Of a stretch of 13,990 bases of DNA, positions 7,723-13,990 are shown in pieces; positions within the stretch are counted from its first letter, which is position 1; every line of letters begins with the position of its first letter. The stretch is from GCA-003244245 sp035997545 (GTDB lineage: Bacteria > Actinomycetota > Actinomycetes > Mycobacteriales > Pseudonocardiaceae). The notes under the pieces were generated by a model. It had not been told where the DNA came from. It searched no databases and saw only the letters and a program-made list of their open reading frames with translations. Where the stretch lies: positions 1 through 13,990 of the forward strand of contig DASYIL010000177.1 in NCBI GenBank assembly GCA_035997545.1, written 5' to 3'. The position numbers and the translations under genes were made by a program.

Positions 7723-7917
7723 CTACCGGCCGACGTCGATCACCACCCGGCTCGGCGCGGTCAGCGTGAACACGTTGACCCACGTCTGCTCGCGCATCCC
7801 GATCCCGATTGACAGGTAAGACTCGTAGTCGCCGGTGATCGCGACCGCCATGACGTTGGTCAGGTTGCGGGTGCGGAACTTCCGCCCCCGGGTAGCTGGG
7901 GTGACCGGCGTCGTCAT
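7723..7917 (-). pseudogene. C-terminal fragment of an AMIN-like domain protein
   Basis: Open from an ATG at 7917, 64 codons. The segment TNVMAVAITGDYESYLSIGIG followed by VNVFTLTAPSRVVIDVGR matches the C-terminal end of actinobacterial AMIN-like lipoproteins (a pattern of GDFE, then GL, then a PPRVVVDV end). The expected signal peptide, lipobox and first two thirds of the domain are missing. Further upstream the strand is occupied by an oppositely oriented gene fragment. It ends 11 nt before cobN on the same strand, so it may once have been co-transcribed with cobN or may now only supply leader sequence. The assignment is from recalled family patterns and is moderate. Confidence 0.5.
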
Positions 7918-8426
7918 GGGCCTGCGCCGGGTCGCCGGCTTGCTGCAGGCCCGGGAGTACGCCGAGGCCGTGATCACCGCCGCAGAGTGGGACGCTGAGC
8001 CGGCGCAGATCGCCCGCTGGGTGCAACTGCGGATGGATCGGGCAAGCTGTGCTGCACCGGGAGGCACCGCCCCGGTTCACGGTGATCATCGACGAGTTCG
8101 TGCTGCGTCGCGAGATCGGTGGGCCGGACGTGCTGAGCGGCCAGCTCGCCCACCTGCTTACCGCTGCGGAGCTGCCGCACGTGAATCTCCGAGTGCTCCC
8201 GGCGAGCATCGGCGCGCATGCCAGCCCCAGCGGGTACTTCCTCATCTGCACCATCGCGGAACCGGACCTGGACGTCGGCTTTGCCGAGACGCTGGGAGGC
8301 GCGGTCTACGTCGAACCACCAGGCTCCGAGCGGTTCGTCCGGGTATACGCTCGCCTCCTGAACAGCGCGCTCGGGCCAGCGGAGTCCGCCGAGCTCATCC
8401 GCGCCATCGGAGAGGATCTGTCATGA
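7916..8426 (+). pseudogene. DUF5753 (Scr1-type) regulator, HTH domain missing and frameshifted
   Basis: Two frames together give one DUF5753 domain. The first frame (ATG 7916 to about 8041) has VAGLLQAREYAEAVI and VQLRMDR. The second (8043-8426) has QAVLHREAPPRFTVIIDEFV, ELPHVNLRVLP, GAHASPSGYF and PAESAELIRAIG. One extra G in the run at 8040-8042 accounts for the shift: removing it yields the family-like RMDRQAVLHREAPP. The roughly 100-residue N-terminal helix-turn-helix normally present is absent; similarity starts abruptly near 7920. A GTG at 8049 could start a stand-alone 125-residue fragment, but it has no good Shine-Dalgarno. The stop overlaps the DUF397 gene by 4 nt (ATGA), the normal arrangement of this pair. 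A sequencing error could explain the frameshift but not the missing HTH. Confidence 0.75.
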
Positions 8427-8668
8427 CCCACCCGGGCCAGGTCCTCGGCCCGGACGCTCGGGCCGGAGTCGCCTGGCGGATCAGCACCTACAGCAACAGC
8501 GGCGGCGGAAGCTGTATCGAGGCCGGCGCCTTGCCCGACGCCACCTACCGGGTCGCGGTGCGGCACAGCAACCACCCAGGCGGCCTCGCTCTCGTCTTCG
8601 GCCAACCCACCTGGGCGGTGTTCGTCGACGGCGTCAAGAACGACAAGTTCGACCCCGCGGCTAGCTGA
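8423..8668 (+). CDS. DUF397 domain protein
   Basis: 81 aa. The DUF397 pattern is complete: WRISTYSNSGGGSCIEA (about 18-34), then VAVRHSNHPGGLALVFG and a terminal WAVFVDGVKNDKFD. These small cytoplasmic proteins usually follow an HTH-DUF5753 regulator in Streptomyces and Pseudonocardiaceae and are thought to act with it, for example in control of development; their biochemical role is unsettled. Here the ATG overlaps the stop of the preceding DUF5753 gene (ATGA, 8423-8426). The partner is broken, so this gene may have lost translation coupling and may serve another regulator or be on its way to loss. The reading frame itself is intact. Confidence 0.85.
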   Translation: MTHPGQVLGPDARAGVAWRISTYSNSGGGSCIEAGALPDATYRVAVRHSNHPGGLALVFGQPTWAVFVDGVKNDKFDPAAS

Positions 8669-8890
8669 GAGCCCGCCCTATCAAGGCCGTCGCCCGTGCG
8701 GCACAGTCACCGTCTCCGGGTTCGTCGCGTAGTGCGGTAGCGATCGCCGAGCCAGGCACGGCCCTGTGCTGGAGAAATCATGCGCACCGCGCAGCGGCGA
8801 ACTCGGCGGCCATACTGCCATCGACACATTCAGGGGTCGGGGCAGACGAAGGGCCGTGGTCAATGGCGGTCATGAGCACGGTGGCGGCAC
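8669..8890. other. intergenic stretch with no recognisable gene
   Basis: Short open frames exist on both strands, but none has a start with a ribosome binding site or a recognisable family pattern. No hairpin, repeat or promoter worth naming was seen. It precedes the PIN-domain relic at 8891 and is probably part of the same decayed DNA. Confidence 0.5.
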
Positions 8891-9020
8891 GCCACCGCCG
8901 ACATCACCAACGCCCACGTCGTGGTCTGCGCACGGCATAGTGTGCTCAACAGGCAACGTCGGCTGTGACCATTGGCCGACCTGGCCGGAACCGCGCCACC
9001 TGGGAGTCAAGCGGGCATGA
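8891..9020 (+). pseudogene. relic of a PIN-domain (VapC-like) toxin, multiply frameshifted
   Basis: In one frame 8891-8941 reads ATADITNAHVVVCARHS, close to the DxxDAHVVxxAR block in the C-terminal half of many actinobacterial PIN toxins. Continuing in other frames are AVT (8962-8970), LADLAGTA (8972-8995) and HLGVKRA with a stop (8997-9020). Joined, these resemble the usual PIN ending AVVTSDPxDL...PHLxVxxV. At least three indels would be needed, and no N-terminal half with its first aspartate was found. Its end overlaps the last codons of the convergent intact toxin gene. The call rests on short motifs and is uncertain. Confidence 0.4.
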
Positions 9021-9384
9021 TCGGTACGTCATAGGCAGCAAATGCACGATCAGCGGTGACGATCGTGAGCCCCTCGCACATCGCTTGGGCGATGATGAGC
9101 CGGTCGAACGGGTCCTGATGGTGTGGCGGCAGGTCCCGCACGGCCAGCGCGTGCTCCCCGCGCACCGGCAATTCGGAGAAGGACTGCAGTGTCAGGTGTT
9201 CGCGCAGATCACCGTCCACCGTCAGCTTGCCGATCGACTGCTTGATCGCGAGCTCCCACAGCGAAGCCACCGAGACGTCGACGGAGTTCACGGGATCCGT
9301 AATCGCAGCGACGGCCTCCATAGGCAACCGTTCTGGGCTCTGCAATGACCAGAGCACCACCTGGCTGTCGAGCAGCAGCCTCAC
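9007..9384 (-). CDS. PIN-domain toxin (VapC-type ribonuclease)
   Basis: 125 aa. All four acidic residues of the PIN nuclease site can be placed: D6 in RLLLDSQ, E44 in ASLWELAIK, D94 in DPFDRLIIAQA and D112 in VTADRAF. The HHQDPFDRLIIAQA block and the WE-AIK-GKL block are typical of the VapC subgroup paired with Phd-like antitoxins. Such toxins cleave RNA, often tRNA or rRNA, when freed from the antitoxin. The start is GTG 9384, overlapping the antitoxin stop by 4 nt (GTGA), which ties their translation. The length is normal and no lesion is visible, so the toxin is probably active. The RNA target cannot be read from the sequence. Confidence 0.9.
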   Translation of the reverse strand: MRLLLDSQVVLWSLQSPERLPMEAVAAITDPVNSVDVSVASLWELAIKQSIGKLTVDGDLREHLTLQSFSELPVRGEHALAVRDLPPHHQDPFDRLIIAQAMCEGLTIVTADRAFAAYDVPIMPA

Positions 9385-9647
9385 AGCCGGTCGGCCTCGT
9401 CCGGGAAGATCGGCCCGTTCTCCTTGAGATCGATCAGTTCCTGGTCCGGTTCGTCGAAGTCCGGCGCCATCCAGATCTTCCCTCTCAGCGAACCAAGTTT
9501 CCGCGGTGTCGCAGTGCGCTGTAGCGGCACCAACCGGGCGACCGGCTTGCCGTGGCGGGCGATGACGATCTCGTCTCCGGCCTCGACCTGCTGCAGCAGC
9601 TTGGAGAGCTGAGTCTTGGCCTCGTAGACGTTCACTTGCCTTTCCAC
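9381..9647 (-). CDS. Phd/YefM-family antitoxin
   Basis: 88 aa from GTG 9647. The N-terminal VNVYEAKTQLSKLLQQVEAGDEIVIARHGKPVARLVP is the classic Phd/YefM DNA-binding fold (about residues 5-41). The acidic, Trp/Pro-containing C-terminal half (IWMAPDFDEPDQELIDL) would wrap and block the toxin. Antitoxin precedes toxin with a GTGA overlap, the standard order. A second GTG at codon 5 (9635) is an alternative start with GGAAAGG 3 nt upstream; a TAGTAT -10-like element at 9657-9662 fits a transcript beginning near 9650. The family usually represses its own promoter with the toxin as co-repressor. The gene starts 43 bp downstream of the cobQ stop, so some read-through from cobQ is possible. Confidence 0.9.
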   Translation of the reverse strand: MERQVNVYEAKTQLSKLLQQVEAGDEIVIARHGKPVARLVPLQRTATPRKLGSLRGKIWMAPDFDEPDQELIDLKENGPIFPDEADRL

Positions 9648-9656
9648 CAGCCCAGA

Positions 9657-9676
9657 ATACTAGGTCAAGTCAGACC
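9657..9676 (-). promoter_or_regulatory. candidate promoter/operator of the toxin-antitoxin pair
   Basis: A minus-strand TAGTAT (9657-9662) sits 9 nt before the GTG at 9647, and the adjacent 9663-9676 reads as GGTC-6 nt-GACC, a short imperfect inverted repeat. Phd-type antitoxins bind small palindromes over their own -10 region, so this is the natural place for an operator. No good -35 hexamer is seen. Confidence 0.3.
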
Positions 9677-9690
9677 AACCAAGCCGGCTA

Positions 9691-11205
9691 CTAATCGGCG
9701 GTGCCTGGTGGGACAAAGGGCAGGCCGGGCGGCACACCGCCGTCGATCAGCTCAGCCAGGGCGGCGGTGTCCAGATGGGTCGAGACCAGGTCGCCGAGCA
9801 GGTCCAGCTGGGCAGTCCGCGCAGCGGCGAAGCAGGTGTCGGGCGCCGGTCGGAAACCGGGCCGGCCAGCAAGGCAGGCCGCCCGGTGCAGCAGGGCGCG
9901 GCGGAAGGCGTCGTTTTCGAAGAGCCCGTGCCAGTGGGTACCGAGCACGTGGCCGCCATCGGAACCGTCCTCAACGCCAGTCACCAGTGCAGGCTCGCCA
10001 CGATGCACCACCCGGCCGTGGTGGATCTCGTAGCCGGTCACCGGCTCGCCCAGCGCCGTCCCAGAAGGACGCCCCAGGTGTTTGACGGGATCGAAGACCA
10101 CGTCGAGGTCGAGCAGTCCCAAGCCGGCCACCTCCCCGGCGCCGGACTCGACGTAGTCGACGATGAGACGGCCCAGCATCTGGTAACCGCCGCAGATCCC
10201 CAGTACCGGACGCCCGGCGGCGGCGTGCGCAACCACCGCGGCGGCCAGCCCAGTGCGACGCAGCCAAGCTAAATCCGCCACGGTGGACTTCGAGCCGGGC
10301 AGCACCACCAGGTCGGTGTCGGCCAACCGGGAGGGCTCGGTGACGTAGCGGACCGCTACGCCGGGCTCGCAGGCCAGCGCGTCGACGTCGGTGCCGTTGG
10401 AGATCCGCGGCAACCGCACGGCGGCCACTCGCAGCCATTGAGTGCCGGTGGGCGGGCCAGGTCTCCCTACCACCCCGTCGGCGGCGTGGGCCAGCGAGTC
10501 CTCCGCGTCCAGCCACAGGGAGTCGCTAAAAGGCAACACTCCGTAGCAGTGCCGGCCGGTCAGTGCCCGCAACTGCGCCAGACCGGGCGCCAGCAGATCC
10601 GGATCGCCGCGGAACTTGTTGATCACGAATCCGGCCACCAGCGCCTGGTCGGCGGGCGCGAGCAGGGCCAGGGTGCCGAACAGGTGCGCGAGCACTCCCC
10701 CGCGGTCGATGTCCCCGACGACCAGCACCGGGAGCCCGGCAGCCCGGGCCAGCCCCATGTTCGCGATGTCGGTGGACCGCAGATTGATTTCGGTGGGCGA
10801 TCCCGCGCCCTCGCAGACCACCACATCATGCTCGGCCCGCAACGCGGACAACGCGCCGACAACGACGTCGAGAAGTTCCGCTTTACGCTCCCGGTACGAC
10901 GCAGCAGACACCGTGCCGTCGGCCTGCCCGAGCACCACCACCTGGGCGCATCGGTCGCTGCCAGGTTTGAGCAACACCGGGTTGAGCCGCACTCCGGGCT
11001 CGATGCCGCATGCCGCGGCCTGCACCGCCTGGGCCCGGCCGATCTCCCCGCCGTCCGGGGTCACCACCGAGTTGTTGGACATGTTCTGCGCCTTGAACGG
11101 CGCCACCGACACGCCGCGACGGGCCAGCCAGCGGCAGATCCCGGTCACCAGCACGCTCTTGCCCGCGTCAGAGGTGGTGCCGGCGACCAGCAGAGCGCCG
11201 CGCAT
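9691..11205 (-). CDS. cobQ: cobyric acid synthase (adenosylcobyrinate a,c-diamide amidotransferase)
   Basis: 504 aa, normal family length. It uses glutamine and ATP to amidate side chains b, d, e and g of adenosylcobyrinate a,c-diamide, after the CobB and CobO steps. The N-terminal synthetase domain has the P-loop-like GTTSDAGKS (9-17), PFKAQNMSNNS (36-46) and CEGAGSPTEINL (131-142). The C-terminal class I-like glutaminase domain (GATase_3) has the nucleophile C338 in GICGGYQMLG and H426 in GTHWHGLFEND. The ATG at 11205 shares a base with the map stop (TGATG), and there is no Shine-Dalgarno. The frame is open further upstream inside map, but only the ATG gives the family N-terminus MRGALLVAGTTSD. 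It is probably cotranscribed with map. Confidence 0.96.
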   Translation of the reverse strand: MRGALLVAGTTSDAGKSVLVTGICRWLARRGVSVAPFKAQNMSNNSVVTPDGGEIGRAQAVQAAACGIEPGVRLNPVLLKPGSDRCAQVVVLGQADGTVSAASYRERKAELLDVVVGALSALRAEHDVVVCEGAGSPTEINLRSTDIANMGLARAAGLPVLVVGDIDRGGVLAHLFGTLALLAPADQALVAGFVINKFRGDPDLLAPGLAQLRALTGRHCYGVLPFSDSLWLDAEDSLAHAADGVVGRPGPPTGTQWLRVAAVRLPRISNGTDVDALACEPGVAVRYVTEPSRLADTDLVVLPGSKSTVADLAWLRRTGLAAAVVAHAAAGRPVLGICGGYQMLGRLIVDYVESGAGEVAGLGLLDLDVVFDPVKHLGRPSGTALGEPVTGYEIHHGRVVHRGEPALVTGVEDGSDGGHVLGTHWHGLFENDAFRRALLHRAACLAGRPGFRPAPDTCFAAARTAQLDLLGDLVSTHLDTAALAELIDGGVPPGLPFVPPGTAD

Positions 11206-12062
11206 CACGGCAGGGTCAGGATCTCCGCCCCGGCCGCGGTGACGACCAAGGTGTGCTCCCACTGCGCGGTGCGCTGCTTGTCCTTGGTGGTCACGGTCCA
11301 GCCGTCTGGCCACAGGTCGTAGTCAATCGAGCCCATGGTGATCATCGGCTCAATCGTGAAGGTCATCCCCAGTTCCAAGACGGTGTCCACGACGGGCTCG
11401 TCGTAGTGCAGCACAACCAACCCGCCGTGGAAGGAGCGGCCGATGCCGTGACCGGTGAAGTCGCGGACCACTCCGTACCCGAAGCGCTTGGCGTAGGCCT
11501 CGATGACCCGGCCGACCACGTTGAGCTGCCGACCTGCCCGCACCGCGCGGATCCCGCGCATCATCGCCTCGTGGGTGCGTTCGACGAGCAGCCGGTCCTC
11601 CTCCGAGACGTCACCGGCGAGGAAAGTCGCGTTGGTATCACCGTGCACGCCGCCGATGAAGGCGGTGACGTCGATGTTGACGATGTCGCCGTCCTCGATC
11701 ACGGTCGAGTCCGGGATGCCGTGGCAGATCACCTCATTCAGCGAGATGCAGCACGACTTGGGAAAGCCCTTGTAGCCCAGCGTCGAGGGGTAGGCGCCGT
11801 GGTCGAGCAGGAACTCGTGCACCACCCGGTCGACGTCATCGGTGGTGACGCCGGGCGTGACGGCCCGGCCGCCCTCGGCGAGCGCCTGTGCGGCGATCCG
11901 TCCCGCCACCCGCATCGCCTCGATCACCTCTGGCGGCTGAGCCCACGGGTCGGTGCTCGGAGCGGGCCCGGTTTTCCCGACGTACTCCGGCCGCGGGATC
12001 TGTGCAGGAACGGGACGCATCGGTGTCTGCCGGCCGGGACGCAGTGGGGTTCTCACGGGCAT
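11205..12062 (-). CDS. map: methionine aminopeptidase type I (class 1c, MapB-like)
   Basis: 285 aa from ATG 12062; an ATG two codons upstream (12068) is also possible. It removes the N-terminal methionine from nascent proteins. The five metal ligands are present (numbering from 12062): D131, D142, H205, E238, E269, with H114 in CHG. A roughly 40-residue N-terminal extension rich in proline (RPVPAQIPRPEY) is the hallmark of mycobacterial MetAP 1c (Rv2861c-like). I prefer 12062 because no Shine-Dalgarno precedes either ATG, and a -10 like TAAAGT (12069-12074) lies 6 nt upstream, which fits a leaderless mRNA beginning at this ATG. It follows the penicillin-binding protein gene by about 50 bp and is fused in translation to cobQ by TGATG. 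Confidence 0.95.
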   Translation of the reverse strand: MPVRTPLRPGRQTPMRPVPAQIPRPEYVGKTGPAPSTDPWAQPPEVIEAMRVAGRIAAQALAEGGRAVTPGVTTDDVDRVVHEFLLDHGAYPSTLGYKGFPKSCCISLNEVICHGIPDSTVIEDGDIVNIDVTAFIGGVHGDTNATFLAGDVSEEDRLLVERTHEAMMRGIRAVRAGRQLNVVGRVIEAYAKRFGYGVVRDFTGHGIGRSFHGGLVVLHYDEPVVDTVLELGMTFTIEPMITMGSIDYDLWPDGWTVTTKDKQRTAQWEHTLVVTAAGAEILTLP

Positions 12063-12068
12063 ACCCAT

Positions 12069-12105
12069 ACTTTAGGCAAACCCGCAGCCGCCGCTAGGCA
12101 AACCC
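12069..12105 (-). promoter_or_regulatory. map promoter region with 11-bp direct repeat
   Basis: The minus strand carries GGGTTTGCCTA twice, at 12105-12095 and 12083-12073, a perfect 11-bp direct repeat with a 22-bp period (about two helical turns). The proximal copy runs into TAAAGT (12074-12069), a TANNNT -10 hexamer 6 nt from the ATG at 12062. This layout suggests a leaderless promoter with a possible tandem protein-binding site. No consensus -35 is seen at 16-18 bp. Confidence 0.5.
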
Positions 12106-12113
12106 CGGCCGTG

Positions 12114-13922
12114 TCACGCGACGCCCAGTGCTGACAGGAAGCGCCCCGAGACGTCCAGGGCCGGGCCTGATGAGCCGGCGTCGACGACCAGCGTCGCAAA
12201 CGCAAGGTCACCGAGGAACCCGACGAACCAGCCGTGCGCGCCGATAGAACTGTACTCCGCGGTCCCGGTCTTGCCGTACAGCTGGCCGTTGCCCGCCAAG
12301 GTCTTCGCGGTGCCCCGGGTCACTGCCTCGCGCATCATCACCCGCAGCGCGTCGGCAACCTCGCGAGGCATCGGTGCAACGGGCCCGATGGCGATCTGAG
12401 TTGGCATTCCCCTGATCAGTGCCGGGGTGGGCAGCTGCCCACCGGCTGCGACCGTCGAGGCCACTAGCGCCATGCCGAACGGGCTGGCGAGCACCCTGCC
12501 CTGCCCGAATCCGTTCTCCGCGCGCCGCACCGTCGACTCCGACGGCGGGACCTGTCCAGTGAAGGTCGTGATGCCAGGGATGGTGTAATCCATGCCGATG
12601 CCCATTTGGATCGCGGCATCGGTCAGCGCGCGGATTCCCAGCTCGGCTCCCAGGTGCGCGAACGTGGTGTTGCAGGAGCGGGCGAACGCCGTGCGCAGCG
12701 GCACCGTGCCCAGGTCGAAGCGCTGGTCATTGGGCACTAACCGATCCCCGATGGTGGTGGTCGCCGGGCAGGCCACCGGCGAGTCCAACGTCACCGCCTT
12801 GGACTGCAGCGCCGCCGACGCCGTGACGATCTTGAAGGTGGACCCCGGCGGGTAGCGCCCGGTCAGCGCAAGCGGGCCTTGTGCGTCGGCTGCGGCGTTC
12901 TGCGCAACCGCGAGGATCTCCCCGGTGGAGGGCTGGATCGCCACGATCATCGCGGGGTTGGTCACCGCGTCGACAGCGCGTTCTCCGGCGGCCTGCACAC
13001 CACGGTCGATCGTGCTGGTCAGCGTCGACACCGGACGTGGTTGTTCCCCGGCGAGCGTTTCGACGTCGTTACCCAACGCGGTCACCGTGACGATGCTCCA
13101 CCCGGCGGCCTTCGCTAGCTGGTCTTCCACCGTCTTGCCGATGCCCGACACCAGCTGGGAGGCGAAGTGCCGGTCCGGCCCAAGCAGCCGCTGCTGGGTG
13201 GGGAAGCTCACTCCGGGCAGCTCGTGGATCCGATCCCGCACTGATTGGTAGTCCTGCTCGCGAAGTACTGCCACGGCACCCCGCTGCCCCGGCGGGGCCG
13301 CGTTGGCTCCCGCAATGATCGACTGCTGGGTGATCTGGGGATCGAAACGCCCCAGCGCAGTAGCCAGCTGGGCAGCCTCTCCGGCCAGGTCCGGGACCGC
13401 GCTGCGATCCAACGCGACGGTGACCACGGTCTGCGAGGTGAGCAAAGGTGTCCCGGCGCGGTCGACCACCGGGGCCGGTTCGGCTGGTACGTCACGTAAC
13501 GTGACGAGCTGATGCGCGCCCAGGCGCGGGTGCAGCACCGCTGGAGACCATCGCACCCGCCACCCGTCGGCGGCGGTCGCAGGCACCAGCTCGAAGGCCC
13601 CTGGGTAGCGCCACTGCCGGCCCTTACCCAGGTCCCAGACCGCGGCGAAAGAGGCCGACGCGATGCGGTCGCCGGAACGGACCTCGCCCACAGTGAGCTG
13701 CACGTGCTGGGGCTTCAGCTCGTCGCGGACCTGCCGGATCAGTTCAGTGGCGGCTCCCGGATCGTCGGTGAGCCGCCCGGCACCAGCAGTGTCACCTCTC
13801 GATACGGCGTCCAGAAACGCAGCCGCCGCGTCGCGCGGATCCGACCCGAACAGACCACAGCCAGCCAGCAGGACGGCCATCAGGGTCGCCAGCAGAGCGG
13901 CTACCAGACGTAGGAGGGACAC
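12114..13922 (-). CDS. penicillin-binding lipoprotein, class B transpeptidase (MecA_N-type)
   Basis: 602 aa. It begins with a lipoprotein signal peptide ending in LLAGC (lipidated C22), so it is anchored outside the membrane. Residues about 28-140 look like the NTF2-like MecA N-terminal domain (DAAAAFLDAVSRGD...), 145-300 a PBP dimer/pedestal domain, and 320-602 the penicillin-binding transpeptidase domain with STFK (catalytic S361, K364), SCN (416-418) and KTG (551-553). It cross-links peptidoglycan stem peptides and is a beta-lactam target; MecA_N-type proteins can have low beta-lactam affinity, which cannot be judged here. From memory it matches M. tuberculosis Rv2864c in type and size and also lies near map there. 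The start is GTG 13922, with no Shine-Dalgarno and a CATACT 7 nt upstream, so probably leaderless. Confidence 0.93.
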   Translation of the reverse strand: MSLLRLVAALLATLMAVLLAGCGLFGSDPRDAAAAFLDAVSRGDTAGAGRLTDDPGAATELIRQVRDELKPQHVQLTVGEVRSGDRIASASFAAVWDLGKGRQWRYPGAFELVPATAADGWRVRWSPAVLHPRLGAHQLVTLRDVPAEPAPVVDRAGTPLLTSQTVVTVALDRSAVPDLAGEAAQLATALGRFDPQITQQSIIAGANAAPPGQRGAVAVLREQDYQSVRDRIHELPGVSFPTQQRLLGPDRHFASQLVSGIGKTVEDQLAKAAGWSIVTVTALGNDVETLAGEQPRPVSTLTSTIDRGVQAAGERAVDAVTNPAMIVAIQPSTGEILAVAQNAAADAQGPLALTGRYPPGSTFKIVTASAALQSKAVTLDSPVACPATTTIGDRLVPNDQRFDLGTVPLRTAFARSCNTTFAHLGAELGIRALTDAAIQMGIGMDYTIPGITTFTGQVPPSESTVRRAENGFGQGRVLASPFGMALVASTVAAGGQLPTPALIRGMPTQIAIGPVAPMPREVADALRVMMREAVTRGTAKTLAGNGQLYGKTGTAEYSSIGAHGWFVGFLGDLAFATLVVDAGSSGPALDVSGRFLSALGVA

Positions 13923-13929
13923 GGGCGCG

Positions 13930-13935
13930 AGTATG
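13930..13935 (-). promoter_or_regulatory. candidate -10 of a leaderless promoter for the penicillin-binding protein gene
   Basis: Minus-strand CATACT lies 7 nt before GTG 13922, the spacing expected when transcription begins at the start codon. The 5' side lacks any Shine-Dalgarno, which fits. A clear -35 is not visible. The remaining 55 bp to the window edge hold nothing else I can name. Confidence 0.4.
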
Positions 13936-13990
13936 CCTCTTGACTTTTCAGAACAGCACCGTTGCGAAACATCCCACCTGGGTGAAACCG

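Noticed and set aside
7712..7920. A cobalamin riboswitch upstream of cobN
   Set aside because: No B12-box-like GCCACTG core or folded leader was found there; CCACTG-like strings elsewhere fall inside coding sequence (near 4740 and 13608).
8040..8051. Programmed ribosomal frameshift joining the two DUF5753 frames
   Set aside because: No slippery heptamer or downstream pseudoknot is apparent and the HTH domain is missing anyway, so simple decay is the better reading.
7712..8254. Long in-frame N-terminal extension of cobN up to an upstream ATG
   Set aside because: CobN homologues begin at the GTG 7711 strand, a Shine-Dalgarno precedes it, and the upstream region is occupied by the AMIN-like and DUF5753 fragments in other frames.
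8681..8863. Short minus-strand open frame in the gap after the DUF397 gene
   Set aside because: No ribosome binding site, no recognisable motif, and not clearly gene-like codon use.
13940..13968. Plus-strand TTGACT at 13940-13945 as the -35 of a promoter leaving the window
   Set aside because: No acceptable -10 hexamer lies 16-18 bp downstream before the window ends.

Overview
High-GC, actinomycete-type DNA. The DUF5753/DUF397 pair, the mycobacterial-style class 1c methionine aminopeptidase and the penicillin-binding lipoprotein suggest Pseudonocardiales or a relative. This is inferred from gene content; no rRNA or tRNA is present to fix it. All metabolic genes lie on the minus strand and belong mainly to aerobic cobalamin (vitamin B12) synthesis.

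Left block (1-3134, read right to left): an ElaA-type GNAT acetyltransferase, a fused AAA+/VWA chelatase subunit (ChlI-ChlD type), cobO (corrinoid adenosyltransferase) and the first 21 codons of cobB (cobyrinate a,c-diamide synthase) at the window edge. The genes are tightly packed and probably form one operon. From memory the order equals Rv2851c-Rv2850c-Rv2849c-Rv2848c of Mycobacterium tuberculosis. A divergent plus-strand gene (3189-4079) encodes a secreted M15-type zinc D,D-peptidase. It meets cobN (4097-7711, cobaltochelatase large subunit) tail to tail across a perfect 13-bp hairpin that contains the peptidase stop codon. CobN together with the fused AAA+/VWA subunit would supply cobalt insertion, CobO adenosylation, CobB the a,c-amidation and CobQ the remaining four side-chain amidations.

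Middle block (7712-9647) is accessory and partly decayed. It holds the C-terminal end of an AMIN-like protein, a head-to-head DUF5753 regulator that lacks its HTH domain and carries a 1-nt frameshift, an intact DUF397 gene, a multiply frameshifted PIN-domain relic and an intact Phd/VapC-type toxin-antitoxin pair.

Right block (9691-13922, minus strand): cobQ, translationally coupled to map (methionine aminopeptidase), preceded by a class B penicillin-binding lipoprotein. The map promoter sits in a 45-bp gap that holds an 11-bp direct repeat and a layout fitting a leaderless transcript. The penicillin-binding protein gene also looks leaderless.

I see no CRISPR array, insertion sequence, tRNA or rRNA, and no recognisable cobalamin riboswitch. 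No wholly new system stands out. The points most worth checking are the two-component chelatase inference, the GNAT gene heading that operon, the stop-codon hairpin, the map promoter repeats and the gene-decay pocket beside cobN.
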